This document shows, in pieces, positions 47,980 to 61,000 of a DNA stretch of 64,000 nt; the stretch's first letter is position 1, and every line of letters starts with the position of its first letter. Source of the stretch: Pisolithus tinctorius. Taxonomy: Eukaryota; Basidiomycota; Agaricomycetes; Boletales; Pisolithaceae. The stretch spans positions 1 to 64,000 of the forward strand of contig JANFAH010000035.1 in the NCBI GenBank assembly GCA_024663395.1, given 5' to 3'. The notes beneath the pieces were generated by a model. The model made no database searches. It was not told the origin of the DNA and saw nothing but the letters and a program-made list of their open reading frames with translations. Both the position numbers and the translations under genes were made by a program.

Positions 47980-50900
47980 TCACGGCTTACCCTGGCGGCT
48001 ACCTCTACTGCCTCTGCCACCTCTAGCATTCCTTCCGCACTTTGAGGTGGGTTTGGAGCTGGCACTCCCGTCCTTGTTGGTTGACAAAGAGTGGCCATGG
48101 GCAGTACCGCGAAAACCTGATGCGGCTGTGCTCGGACCCGCGGATGATTCACCTGGATGCTCTGGGAGTGATGATGGGAGGGGAGTGAGAGGCGATGAGG
48201 TGGGAGACTGGAGGTTCTTGATTGCGAGCGCTTCGTCTTCGTCAGGATCGTTTTGGCCTCCCGGTGCCTGTAACTGCGCCAAGATCTTGTCGACGGGGTC
48301 TGTCGTGGTAGTGTCTGCGCCGACCTGCGATGTCGGCACAGTTGCCGAGCCCTCGTCAACCTGCATCGCCGCTGTGACCACCGTGAGCGACCCTACCATG
48401 GCTCCGACTGCGGTCAGGGTGCCACTCCGCCTGCGCTTGGGCCGTTTTTCGGGAGCTTCGGGCGAACTCACCGTGGAACGCTTGTCGCCAGTCTTCTTGC
48501 TGCCCGACGGTTGAACATCATCCATGTCCGATGGGACGTCCAAAGACACGGCGTCGCTCCGCTGGGGCTGTTTTCCTTTCGTGTCGATGGCAGCTTTGGC
48601 GCGGGGTTTGGATTTGCGCTTGGGTTTGGGACGTGACGGCTTCTTTGGCGGTTCGTCGCCGTCCCCGTCATCGTCGTCGCTGAGGGAGGGAACGGATGAG
48701 ATCGACAGCAGGCCCTCGCCATCGTCGTCGTTCTCAAACAACCCTTCTGTGGGCGGGACAAATAGATATTAGAGACCAATGTAGAGCGCTAGCATGTACT
48801 CACTGATTTCATCCGTACATCCCACGAACGTGGAGTGGAGTTGGCCTTTATCGAAGGATATATTGTTGAGGAAGACGTCTGGGGTTGCCAATGCGATGAG
48901 CCGGTAAATGTGGACTTGCTTCTGTTGAGGATACCAGAAGATCCTCCCGTGCAGCTGCTCGTCATCGAGTGCTGACCACGTAGTATCCTGTGACGTGAAT
49001 GAGTTGTTGTTGAAAATCTAGATCAAGATGTGAAAGGCTTACCACAATGACCATGATGTTTGCGCACGCCAGGTTGAGGCCCACCATCCCAACGTTAGAA
49101 ATGATGAGAACACGATGGCCGGTGGTCCGCGTTGACGTGCGGAAATCATCCAACGCAGCCTGGCGCTTCTTGAGCGTCATGGTCCCATTCAGCTCGATCG
49201 CTGCGATGTCGTATAAAGCAAGAACCTGCAATTTTGCCTTAGATATAAAAATGAGGAGATTGAGTATGGACGTACGTCGATCAATGCCTGATTGGATGAA
49301 GGGAACGCGGAATAGATGATGATGCGGTCGTCATCGCCATAGTCAGTCTCATCGGGAACGCCATCGGGAGAGGTGATGAGGGTTTGACCATCGTCAGCCA
49401 TGGTCAGGGGAGCGCGGCCGTTTGAATCAAGATGGTGGCGAACCACCTGACCGAGGGTATCCAGCTTAATAGTCTTCTCGCATTGCCAATCTTCGAGTGA
49501 CTCCAGCCGCTTCCAGTGCCCGCCATTCTTAGGATTGAGCATTGGATGCAGCATCGAGCGGCGGAATTCAATATAAAAATTCTGACAAAATTACATATCA
49601 GTATAAATTGACAGCTGCACGGCAACGAGCGTGGCTGTCTAAGACGGCCAAAGACGGTGAGGTGTGTAAGTAGATTGTTGCGTGGGCTTACAGGGTGCAC
49701 TGGCCGTCTAAGACGGCCATTGCGCGTGGGTACTTAGTGAATACGCACGCAATGTGCGACGTTGGCCGTCTTGGACGGCCAACTGGCATGAGGGATTACA
49801 ATCTCCCACGCCACATTCCCACGGGGAGTGTATGCAGGTTGGCCGTCCAAGACGGCCATCTGCAGATGTGGCATGGCGATGCGGATTCCCATGGATGGTG
49901 CCGTCGAGGATGGCCGTCTTGGACGGCCAACTTCGATTGACCGCACCCATAATAAAATTGAAATTTCCACTCACCTTGCGGGTGTCCGCACTAGCGATGG
50001 GGTTCTCCTTCACCAAATCCTTCGCAAAGCTCCTCAATATGCCCATCTCCGCGTCGTACATCTGCAGCTTCAATATATGCTCTTGGTAGGGCCGCATGCC
50101 AAATAATTTGTTTCCGCCGAAGTCCACAGAGTCGATGGTTCGACGAATCACGTAGTATGCAAACCGATCGCGAATCTTGACCATCCATTCGCGGGTGACC
50201 TCCGGGGATAGCAAATCCGGGGTATTCTGGTTGCGGACGCCGATGAACACGCCACGTATGATACTGCCTTCGACGCCAGCCTCACGCAAAGCCTTCGAAT
50301 CTTGGCGGTTGGCGCGATTAATCTCCTTATTGAGCTCCAAGAATTCGCGATGGTCATCAAAACCGGGGATACCCATCCATTGCCCCATGATGTATAAGTC
50401 CTACGCGTCGTCAGTGGAATGTTCGCGCAGTTGTTAATGCTACGTACCTGTACCTTCGTCGTGATAGGCGTCGCTGTCATGGCAATGGCACATGTGGCCC
50501 TATCCTTCAATCCGCGGAACGCACGATGAATCTGGTTATGTTTCCGCGCACTGTGTGCCTCGTCCATGATTACAAGGCAATATTGTCGGCCATAAACGGT
50601 GAGCGGGGCATTACTTTCGAATTGGGTGCCAGGGACGGCATGTCCGGCCTTCTCCTTGATCGTCTGTGGCGTGAATACATTGATAGCATCATCTTGAATG
50701 GCCTGGCACGAAATCAGTGTATCTGGGGGTCATAATCCACCTGACACGTACCGTCTGAGTGGCGAGAACGATGCGTTGGCAGAGGGGTTGCTTGCTCGCT
50801 GCGAAGAGATCAGTCCACCATGCACGCCGAGCATCCAACCATCCAGTATATGGCATTACGTCGAATGACGATGGCGACAGAAAACGTCGGATTTCGCTTT

Positions 50901-52540
50901 CCCACTGTTGTTTGAGGTTCACCGGGCACACGATGACATGCGCAAGGTCAGGGATATTGCCGTCTGTTGTGCCAAATTTGCAACCCGCTGGACTTCACTC
51001 AGGGGATGGCACGCATACACGAATGAGATGTGACATACCGAAATCACCAGGGAACGTTCCCTTCAATGTGTAAGCCCGTCGATAATACGCAAGGCACGCA
51101 ATCGTGCCGAGAACCTGTAAAGTTTTCCCCAGGCCGACACCGTCCATGAGTAGGACTGGCTTTCCCTCAAATGCTCACTCGAGCATGCGATAGATCCCGA
51201 CCAACTGATGCCACCGCGGCTGCAACGGTTCGCGCTTATCGGGCATGTTCGCAAGCCACGCTTTGCCCTCCTCTGACCAAGGATCAATCAGACCGTCAGG
51301 GTCAGTCCAACGCTGGAAGAAGGGTAGTTGCCGATCGGGGAAACCTAATTTGCGCCATAACTGTTCCTCGGTGACCTTCGACAGCGCCTCCACTCCTTCT
51401 CTCCACTCTGCATCGATGCGGTCATCGAGATCGAGTTTGATGCGTTCAACTGATTCCGCGCTGTCGAGATCTTCGATAGAAGCCATTAGTGCTTGCGTGA
51501 TGGCGAGGACATCTTCTTCGGACGCCAGACTCAGTAGAATGTCGCGTAGACCTTTAGGCAGTTCTGTATATAATTGACTATGAGAGTGGTATGATAGTGT
51601 TGACATCACTTACTGTCTGTCGTTTCGCTCCCTGGTTCCTTGCGTATGACTCGCAGCATCTCCACCATATCTGCCAAGTATTGTTCGACACGAGCGCGAC
51701 GGTCCTTGTCATCGTACCGAACATATATTTTCAATAATTTCCGCAGGTCCTTGATGAACGACTTGATTTGCGCAGGTGTCGGCTTAGCGCCTTCAGCGCT
51801 GAATGCTATGAACAAGAATATCTGAGACCAAATTATTGAAGCCACGATCGCACTCACCAATCCATGATTGGGTTACCATTTCATACAAAGAATCCATCAA
51901 GCGTACGTCACGCGACACCGCCTTGCGGTACCGATTCCAACTCAAACTCAAGATCGTGCGGCAGAATTTCACCACCTCCCCTTTCAGGAGGCTACTTGTC
52001 CCTAGGAACGCCTCGTCTCCGAATAATTTTTGTGCGAGTGGAGTGGCGCAGTCGTAGATTTGTGCGGCCTCGGCATTGGGTAACTAGTGTGGAATACTGA
52101 TTAATGCCGGATGATTCGTGCGAGTGCCTACTTACAGTTGGTGTCTTGAAGTCATGTAGGATTTGTATGGGGGAGCGACCAGCAGTCTCAAGCACCTCGT
52201 CGATAATTCTGTTGATGCCCCACTGCCCAGATCGTTTACTGACGAAGGCGGCCCAGGCGGTGCGGCCTGCGGAATCATTATCTGCATCCCGCTTGGCGAT
52301 ATAGGCATCCTGTGCGGCACTGGCCATGCCCCACACCGTTGTGGCGAATGACTTGACTTGGTTCGCAACTCGAGTGGTCCACTCGGGCACGTACAGTGAG
52401 GGTGAATCGTCCGGCGCGTTATCGACTGTGGACCACGGCTCTCCGGGAATCCTGGTCAGTGCTTGCCATGACGCCACACTCCATGGAAGGCCTTCGCCGC
52501 CGAGCGTAAGAAGCGCAGCTCTTAACGATTGAGTTGGCAT
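47980..52540 (-). pseudogene. SNF2-family ATPase, paralog 1 (decayed)
   Basis: Eleven exons can be matched one to one with paralog 2. The N-terminus is MPTQSLRAALLTLGGEGLPW. Motifs in order: MDGVGLGKTLQ (motif I, near 51140), HVIVCPVNLKQQW (Ia, near 50930), VIMDEAHSARKH (II, near 50560), MTATPITTK (III), ISNVGMVGLNLACA (V, near 49090), then motif VI. TGA at 51177-51175 stops the protein just before motif I; paralog 2 has Arg there, so CGA-to-TGA is likely. Motif VI reads QLHGRIFWYPQQ against QLRGRIFRYPQQ in paralog 2, losing both arginines by CpG-type changes. The acidic then Lys/Arg-rich C-terminus persists. One intron (49974-49582) is 393 bp and filled with hairpins. SNF2 proteins remodel chromatin with ATP; this copy cannot make a full enzyme. 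Confidence 0.8.
49582..49974 (-). repeat. Enlarged intron of SNF2 paralog 1 filled with hairpin elements
   Basis: The other introns of this gene are short. This one is 393 bp and has hairpins starting at 49632, 49701, 49763, 49840 and 49911. Donor GTGAGT and acceptor CAG are intact, so the array is confined to the intron. Confidence 0.85.
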
Positions 52541-52849
52541 GCTCGCTGTGATCGTCAATGGATATCACAAATGAGAGGGGAATGGTTGGGGGTGAGAGAA
52601 GAGAAGGATTGGCGGGAAGGTCAGAAGCAGGTCAATACTTATACCCTCCACCATGTGTTTACCTCATGGTGTGCCATTGGGTGATCCGCGAACGCTGCCG
52701 TCACCATGATGTGCATGTGCCGATATCCATCGATAACATTTCTGCCGATGATCTGCCGTGTACTCGCCGATTTCTCACATGCAATTCCACCTTAGATAAC
52801 CTATGATAATCTAACATGCTCGTGGGATATATATGTTTAGTTCCGGATG
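52541..52849. promoter_or_regulatory. Upstream region of SNF2 paralog 1
   Basis: About 310 bp between the SNF2 start codon and the first hairpin at 52850. Nothing specific such as a TATA box is convincing. Confidence 0.25.
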
Positions 52850-53260
52850 TGGCCGTCTTGGACGGCCAACGGGCACACGGACTAAATGTGACGTGGTCTC
52901 GTCGCCTAGGCCTCTGTGGCCGTCCAAGACGGCCACTGGCACACGCACCAAGGGTTGACGTGGTTGAACGCCGATTCGACGTCATTGGCCGTCTAGGACG
53001 GCCGACTGGCACAAGGACCGAGAGTGACGCGTATTGCACGCCGATTCGACGTCATTGGCCGTCTAGGACGGCCGACTGGCACAAGGCCCGAATTATGGAA
53101 TTGCATGCCATCCAAGATGGCCAGCTGGCAGACGACGCCACGGTCATGTGATCGCATCCTCGCCGACACGGATGGCCGTCTTGGACGGCCAAGGGCAGAC
53201 GCCATGCATGTCACGTGACACGAAGGCTGCTGATGTCGTCGGGCCGTCCAAGACGGCCAT
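52850..53260. repeat. 19-bp hairpin cluster upstream of SNF2 paralog 1
   Basis: Copies start near 52850, 52917, 52986, 53056, 53106, 53173 and 53242. Around 52968-53020 and 53038-53090 a 50-bp block ending GACTGGCACAAGG is directly repeated, a duplication of one hairpin with its flanks. GTCATGTGATC and GTCACGTGAC occur near 53142 and 53211. Confidence 0.9.
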
Positions 53261-53554
53261 TCCGGCACAAAGTGTGTATGTAACTGGATGACATCATCAC
53301 ATCATGTAGTGCACTTGGCCGTCTGATGCAGGCAAATGCGAACGGCTTCCTCACATGACTTCGACACTCATCCCACACCCATTGACATGGCCGTCAGACC
53401 ACTTGTTCGTCCAACCACAACTCCGTCGCAGGCGACGACTTCACCGACCACCACTCCCCTTCCCCCCAACCATGGCATCCCAGAAGTGAAAACACTTGTC
53501 CTCTGCCGTGCATAATCTACCACAGCCTACCCTCAAATTGCCCTCTGTTCTCCA

Positions 53555-56500
53555 ATGGCTTCGGTCCTTCAGCTTTCCTATCAGCAATCCCCACCTTGAC
53601 CACAACAATGAAGAACTACGGCGAAGACGTCACATGTTCTTCATCTACATCTCACTATGCCCCAAGTATCTTCGGGCCAACCATTGAACTCCCCCCTCGA
53701 CGAACTCCTTGACTCGTGCAACACAGAGACACCATCCACATCTTCTGCATTGGACACCATGCAAGACCTTCCAGGTGAAGTACATGCACACCTGGATTTC
53801 GACACCCCGGATTGACACATATCCCTATACGGCCAAGGCCTTTCTCCTACCATCCTCCAATACAGGCGCGACTCCTACATCCAATGCCCGCACCAACTCG
53901 ACTCCTAATGTAAATACAGGCCCTGCAAATCCCTGCATCTCTCGTCGCCCACCCCAGCTATGGTCACACGCGCTCATTGGACTGCCCAAACTAACCCCAG
54001 TGCTGGTATGACTCATGCTAAACCCAGTTCTAGCCCTGGAACTCATGGTTGTCCCGCTTTAACAGTCAAGGCTTCCTCACACCTAACCCAGTCCTCTACT
54101 GGTTCTATTGCCACTGCGTTGAGTGTGCTGGGGGGTGCATCAGGCGGTGGATGCGGTGCGAGCGCTGTGAACCCTCCAGGTCGTAAATAGGTGCGTCCCC
54201 CTGGCCCTCTCCGCAACTAAATCTCAACACAGCACAAACGTCAGCGCCCCAAAACCATGCGGTCTGACCATGCCGAGCGACACCCCACTACTTCCACATC
54301 CCACATATCCACCCATACATCCATCCACGCATTCACCTCTTCCAACACACACGGTAGTCATAGTAGTGCTGGCGCACGGGGTGGGGATCATATTGGAGAG
54401 AGCCCACCCGGAACTGGGCACACAAATACGCATGGGAATCACAGCGGAGGAGGCAGAGGCAACGTGTCAGGTACGTTACTTTTCTTCCTCGCTTTCAATG
54501 GGATATGGGTGGTGTTGGTTTCTTTGTTGTGGTGTTTCGGAAGCAAGATGTTTTTTTAAGGAGGTGGGGGGAGCCTGACGCTGACTTGTTCATTTGGGTT
54601 CATTCATTAACAGGATCATGCTGGTGACGTATGTGCCCAACATGTTCAGCTGGGACGAATGGGACGGCGCAATGCTATAACTGTCATACAACCGTGACAC
54701 CACTCTGGAGGAAAGACGACGAGGGGAAGACCGTTTGTAATGCATGAGTGATCAGCTGTTTGTTGATCTCCACAAGAGGGATGATTGACATACACCTGTG
54801 GTCGGTTCCGGGGTATCGTAAGTCTTTCCTGTCTTGTCTAGTACCATGATGCGATGAAATTTGGACAGCTACACATTGCATGGCTCCGCTCGGCCTATAT
54901 CTATGAAGTCTGACATGATATGTAAACGGTCCTGCCATGATATGTCTGCTGCCGCAGCACGCCGATCTGTCGCAGATACCCATGCCTCTCAAATGTCCTA
55001 CATCAATGCCAGTAACACAATCACCATCGCAATGTGCGAATGCCTGGTTCTAGGTCATCTGGGTCAGGCACGACTTCGGCGTCCAGTTCACCTGGCCCGA
55101 GTTGCTGTGCTTCTCCAAACATAGATACAAATGTTGGTGTTCATGGTGTTGGTGTGCACAGTGTGGGTGCGGCGGGGACAAGTAGGTCGGAGTTGATGGG
55201 AGCTTTGGGTGGCGACAACGTCGTCTCTGGGTATGGGTCCATCTCGAATCTCAATATGCCCATGAACATGAGTAGCATGAGTCTTGGAGGAGGGGCAGGA
55301 AATGGAATCACATTAGGCGGGATCCATATTGGAGGTGTCCTAGGTCACGCCTACGCAGGAACTTTTGGACATCATGCATACCCTGGTTCGTATCACCCGG
55401 ATTATCTGTCCTCCCAGTTTCACTTGGATGCCACTCTTCCATTTTTGGGTGTCGACAGGATGGACGGAGAAGAGAGCCCGGGAGCCACTGCTACTGGCGG
55501 CGGTGCTGGAGGAGGAAAGGAAGGAGAGGGAAATGGGGAGGCAGATGCAGATGAACACAGAAGCTCTAAATGCTGCTGCATGAGCACCGACTCAGCAGGC
55601 GAACCACCTTCATCAGCGGTTTCATGCTCATCGTATGCAGAGAGCATGACGTCGGCATCTACTGCCCCAACCTCGGCGATATCTGGTCATTCAAAGCCAG
55701 GCTTCGAAACCACATGGCCATGTGCATTTGCAGTCGATGTCCGCGCCGGGTCAAGTTCAGGCGCAAGCAATGTCGGCGGGTACGCCCCAGTCTCAGGACC
55801 AGGGACAGAATTTTTCAGGGTCACACTCACAAGGGCATGGTCATGGACATTCCCAATCTCTTTCTTTGCTCCTGCAGTCGTCTTCGTTGGCAAATGCACA
55901 TGGTCAGTCACACTCACTCTCCCATTCTGGTATCTCGCATTTGCATCCACAGTCATCCCTTGCAGCAGCACATGGACTGTCATCCTCTAGCTTGCTTGGG
56001 TCTCACGCGCACCACGTTCCTCCACATCCTTCGCAAGCAGCCTCACATCACCTTCTCGCGTCTCACCATGCGTTCTCTTCTCACTCACGGAGATCAAGCA
56101 TGGATTTCCCATTTTTCACTCCTTATGGTGTGTTCCATGGATCAGTTTCAAACGCGTTCTGGCATCCTCCGATGGTGATTGCTGAACCCGATCAGTCCCC
56201 TCAGCCGTTCCATTCATCCGCCGGTGTTGTTGCTGGATGATTGGCCGACCGGTGGCGAGGGTGGGTCGTCATGACCGGGTGCTGCTGCTGTTTCCTCGGC
56301 AACTTTGGTTTCTGGTGCGTCTTCGGAATCTATTTCGGTATCCGCCCTGAATGATGGGAGTTCCGGTGGGGCTGGGTTGTCTTCCTCCAATGCTGGAGGT
56401 GTGGCAGCAACGGCAGGAGGGTTCTTGTTCAGTGCTGGGTTCCATCCACCAATGCTGTTACCCGAGGAGGTGAACCTGTTTGCGACATATTTTCACCCCC

Positions 56501-56640
56501 CGATGTTGTTACCTTCTGAAGACGGAGACGTACAACAGGAGGGAGGAGATACTACAGGGTCTTCTGCTACGTCACATAGCGAGAATCAACAACACCGACG
56601 GAGAATGGACGACGGTAGCCAGCAAGATAGGCAAGAGTAA
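53555..56640 (+). pseudogene. GATA-type zinc-finger transcription factor, heavily mutated
   Basis: From ATG 53555 to 54190 one frame is interrupted only by TGA (53597, 53609, 53813), TAA (53906) and TAG (54188); each fits a C-to-T change of CGA, CAA or CAG. After an intron comes a Ser/Gly/His-rich part, then a GTACGT intron and the finger: CPTC, CYNCHTTVTPLWRKDDEGK, VCNA. The fourth ligand region is scrambled at 54737-54760 and further TGAs occur at 54625 and 54786. A separate piece, LHGSARPISMKSDMICKRS (54873 on), matches the usual text after the finger. A Ser/Gly/His-rich region follows to 56240 with frame changes near 55700 and 56215. Four HPP motifs (FWHPPM, HPPVLL, FHPPMLL twice) mark the C-terminus. 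GATA factors bind WGATAR DNA. The gene is dead as written. Confidence 0.75.
54836..55110 (+). repeat. Source half of a 275-bp duplication in the GATA pseudogene
   Basis: Contains the post-finger coding text and matches 56884-57160 closely (shared CTAGTACC, TGAAATTTGG, GCATGGCTCC, GCCAGTAACA and GCGTC blocks in order). Confidence 0.75.
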
Positions 56641-56883
56641 GGCCGAGTTCACTCCTCCAATACACTCGGTTTCGCTTGTTTGCTCACTTTGCGGACGCCA
56701 CATTCTCATTTACCTGGTCACGATCTGCGGCGTTGAAGTCATTTTCTCACTTTCTTTTATTGTACATCTCTTGGCTTTTTTTTTTGTGGGTGGGAGTAGA
56801 CGGCATGGCAATCCAATCAACTGAAAGCAATGCATAACCCGTGCGGTTTTTTCTCTCCTGCTAGTGAGTCCTTCTTGCCTTCT

Positions 56884-57160
56884 CTAGTACCGTGATGCAA
56901 TGAAATTTGGGCAGCTACCAATTGCATGGCTCCACCTTGGCCCATATCTATGGAGTCTGACGTGATACCTAAACGATCCCGCCATGATGCGACCTGCTGC
57001 CGCAGCCACGGCGTGCTGATCTGTTGCAGATACCCATGCCACTCAAAAGTCCTACATCAATGCCAGTAACAATCACCTTCGCGATGCGTGAACTCCTGGC
57101 TCTAGTCCATCTAGGTTACGACTTCGGCGTCTGCTTCACCTGGCTTGAGTTGGTCCTGGT
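56884..57160 (+). repeat. Second copy of the 275-bp GATA-linked segment
   Basis: A diverged direct repeat of 54836-55110, about 2 kb downstream, placed after the HPP-rich C-terminus. It carries further C-to-T and indel differences. Its coding frame is broken. Confidence 0.75.
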
Positions 57161-57305
57161 ACCACTACATCAGGTGTGTCAGGTGGTTGGCACAAGGGCT
57201 ACGAACACTGGATTGGGGCGGGTGACCATAAGTAGACCATAGCAGTTGCAAAGTTGGATCATTTAGTCCACAGTCGCAACTGTAGGCGCTGGCTATTGCT
57301 GGCAG

Positions 57306-57533
57306 TGGCCGTCCAAGACGGCCAGTGCGCACGGTATGTGGAGAAGGGGTGACATGATGATGAGGTCATTGTTGTGCATGACCGTCCAGGAAGGCCACGT
57401 CGGATGTGGGATGTGGTCACATGACCAAGAGGTCTACTTTTGCGCATGGCCGTCCAAGACGGCCACTTCGGCTGTGGGGATTTGGTCACATGACCATGAG
57501 GGCCGTGTGGCACATGGCCGTCCAAGATGGCCA
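57306..57533. repeat. 19-bp hairpin cluster
   Basis: Copies at 57306, 57379 (variant), 57447 and 57515, with GTCACATGAC near 57419 and 57485 midway between neighbours. Confidence 0.9.
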
Positions 57534-57539
57534 GTAGAT

Positions 57540-58020
57540 GCACACTGCTCGCGCATGCATATTGTGGTTCTTTTCGTATCATGCCTGCCCCGGCGCTATC
57601 ATCCCACAGCATCATACAATGTTATTGTGATTGTTAGTAGGCGATTCAACTCACTACGAACCCGATGCAGCAATGCAATTCTGGCATGTCTTCAGCATTC
57701 ATGCAAGGTCATTGTGCATGTCAACCAATTCCTTACAAATGAGTAACTAGAACATGGCCGGCGCCGCCGGCAGGCACCTTGTTTACCACGCTGGAGCGCA
57801 GTCACGACCGATGGGTTTTGCCGTGCGGAGTCAATTGATAGACAGATGCGCGGATGTCGAAAAAAGCGTCTCATTTTCGGGCTGGAGTGACCTTGTAAAC
57901 AAGGTGATGAGTGATTTATGTACACACGGCTGACACGGTCTATGTTTCGACAGAAGGGCAGCGATATAGAGAATGGCCGGCAAAGTATATACTGAAACAC
58001 AAATGACATGCAGATGAATA
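57540..58020. other. Intergenic, nothing recognised
   Basis: Lies between the GATA-side hairpin cluster and the 3-prime end of SNF2 paralog 2. Short GCCGGCGCCGCCGGC-like palindromic sequence occurs near 57760. Confidence 0.35.
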
Positions 58021-58024
58021 AGCT

Positions 58025-61000
58025 CTACTTACGCCTATGAGTACCCTTGCTTGCCTTCCCACCCTTGGTGTTGGATGTCTTGCCGGTATTGCCATCCTTG
58101 GTAGTGCCCAAATTACCCCCATGTGCAGCACTGCGAAATGCAGGGGCGCTTGTGCTAGGACCTGCTGATGGCTGGCGATGTGGGATCGAGTACGTAGGCT
58201 GGGGGTGCACCTGGAGCTGAGATTCATGCAGAGGGGTGAGAGGGGAGAGTGGGGGAGAACGGGACCTCCGGAGGTTTTTTTGGGCCTCCGCGTCGTCCTC
58301 ATCCGGGTCATTTTGACCGCCGGGGGCGTGGAGTTGCTCCATGATGTCGTCCAATGGGGGTACCATTGGAGAGTCCTCACTGACATGCGAAGTCGCCGGT
58401 TCCGGTTCTTCCTGTACATGCATCGCGGCTGCGGCATGCGTGAGCGATGTCACCTCATTTGTCGCAGCAGCGACAGTGCCGCCACGCTTGCGCTTGCGCT
58501 GCTTGTCGGCACCCTCGGGGGAACTGCCAGGGCCGCGTTTCTCGCGTCGGTGGGGCTGCTTCTTACTGCGCGGCTTGCTCCCCGGCGGGTCGATGTCGAT
58601 TGATGATGCTGCGTTCTCCTCACCTTCATTTTCGGATAGCTCCGCCTGGCGATGTTTCCCTTTCCCCCAACCAACAGGTGTCTGACGCTGTTTTGGAACG
58701 GGTTTACTACGCGATTTCTTCGTCCGTGCGCCATCATCATCACCATCTAGGTTGTCGTCGCCGCCATCAGATTGAGTCGAGGAAATCGACAGTAAACTGT
58801 CGTCGCCCAAACTGTCATCCTCGAATAGTCCCCCTGTGGTCGGGTATTGAGGTAGTACAATTAGCTAGGTAGTAACATTGATAGATTCAACGCACGAATG
58901 TCGTCTGTACATCCTATGAAAGCGGAGTGGAGTTGCCCTTTGTCGAATGAGATGTTGTTTAAGAAGACATCGGGGGTGCCGAGTGCGATGAGCCGGTAGA
59001 TGTGCACTTGCTTTTGTTGTGGATAGCGGAAAATTCTGCCTCGCAACTGCTCATCGTCCAGCGCAGACCACGTTGTGTCCTAAGATGCATATGAGGATGG
59101 ATGAACAGCGCCGACGAATATCTGAGAAATTTACCACAATCACCATGACGTTGGCACATGCCAAGTTCAAGCCCACCATTCCGACATTTGAGATGATGAG
59201 GACACGATGTCCTTTCGTGCGCGTCGAAGTACGAAAATCATCAAGCGCGGCCTGGCGCTTCTTCAGCGACATCGTCCCATTCAGCTCGGTAGCCGCGATG
59301 CCGTACAAATCCAGAATCTACAGAGGGTGTGAGATACTCATCAGCGAATACACCCACACACTTACATCGATCAAAGCCTGATTCGACGATGGGAAGGCGG
59401 AGTAAATGACGACTCTGTCGTCCTCACCATAGTCGGACATGTCCTGCAAGCAATCTGGAGCCAGGGTGAGGGTTTGACCATCCTCGGTCATCGTCAAGGG
59501 CGCGCGGCCATTTGAATCGAGGTGGTGGCGAACGACGTGTGCAAGGGTATCCAGTTTGATTGTCTTCTCCTCCTGCCAATGAGTGAGTGAGAGTGGCTTC
59601 TTCCAATGACCACCATTCTTCGGGTTAAGCATAGGGTGTAGCATAGAGCGCCGGAATTCGATGTAGAAATTCTGAAACGACAGATGCATCAGGACAGGTT
59701 GATACAGATGGTGTGGAGGGACAGATCCGGCCGTTGGGGACGGCCAAGTGCAATAAGCCCTACAAATGCGTGTAGGGCACGACTGGAGGCGAGTGGCCGT
59801 CTTGGACGGCCACATGCCGCAAACACTTGCAATCACGTGAGCGTGTTGGCGCACATCACATTGGCCGTCCAAGACGGCCGTCCCATGCGGCACTGGTTAT
59901 GTATAAGTTCCCACGGCCAATGCCATCGCACGATGGCTGTCCAGGACGGCCATCTCGACCCGAAGCGCATGGAAATAAATAAATGATGCCACTTACCTTT
60001 CTGGTATCGGCACTTGCAATGGGATTTTCTCTGACCAAATCCTTGGCAAAACTCCTGAGTGCTCCCATTTCATTGTCATACATTCGCAGCTTGAGGGTAT
60101 GTTCTAAATACGGCTTCAAGCCGAATAGCTTGTTGCCGGCGTGGTCCACAGAGTTGATCGTCCGACGAATTACATTATGCGCAAACCGATCGCGTATCTT
60201 CACCATCCACTCACAAGTAACCTCTGGAGACAACAAGTCGGGTGTGTTCTGATTGCGGATGCCGATGAAGACGCCGCGAATGATACTGCCTTCGATCCCT
60301 GCCTCGCGCAATGCCTTCGAGTCTTGGCGGTTGGCACGATTGATCTCCTTGTTGAGCTCCAGGAACTCGCTATGGTCATCGAAGCCGGGGATCCCCATCC
60401 ATTGTCCCATAATATATAAATCCTATCAGAGCATTTTAGTGGTGATGGGCCAAGTGGGTCACATTACATAACATAACATACCTGAGCTTTTGTTGTGATG
60501 GGTGTTGCTGTCATCGCAATGACCGAGGTCGCGCGCTCCTTCAGTCCACGGAAGGCTCGATGAATTTGATTGTGCTTCCGTGCGCTGTGCGCCTCGTCCA
60601 TGATGACTAGGCAATATTGTCGTCCGTATAGCGTTCGGGGGGCATTTGTCTCGAATCGTGTGCCAGGGATGGCATGGCCCGCCTTCTCCTTGATGGTCTG
60701 CGGGGTGAAGACAGTCACAGCATCATCTTGGATGGCCTGACATGATGATAGTGAATAGGTGATGGGGTGAATGACAAATTATTCACTTACTGTTTGAGTT
60801 GCAAGGATTATCCGTTGGCATAACGGTTGCTTGCTGACTGTGAACAATTCTGTCCACCACGCGCTGCGAGAATCCAAACGACCGGTGTATGGAAAGAGGT
60901 CAAAAGAGGCTGGCACTAGGAAACGTCGGATCTCGCTCTCCCACTGCTGCTTCAGGTTGACGGGGCATACGATCACGTGTGACAAGTCTGGGACATTACC

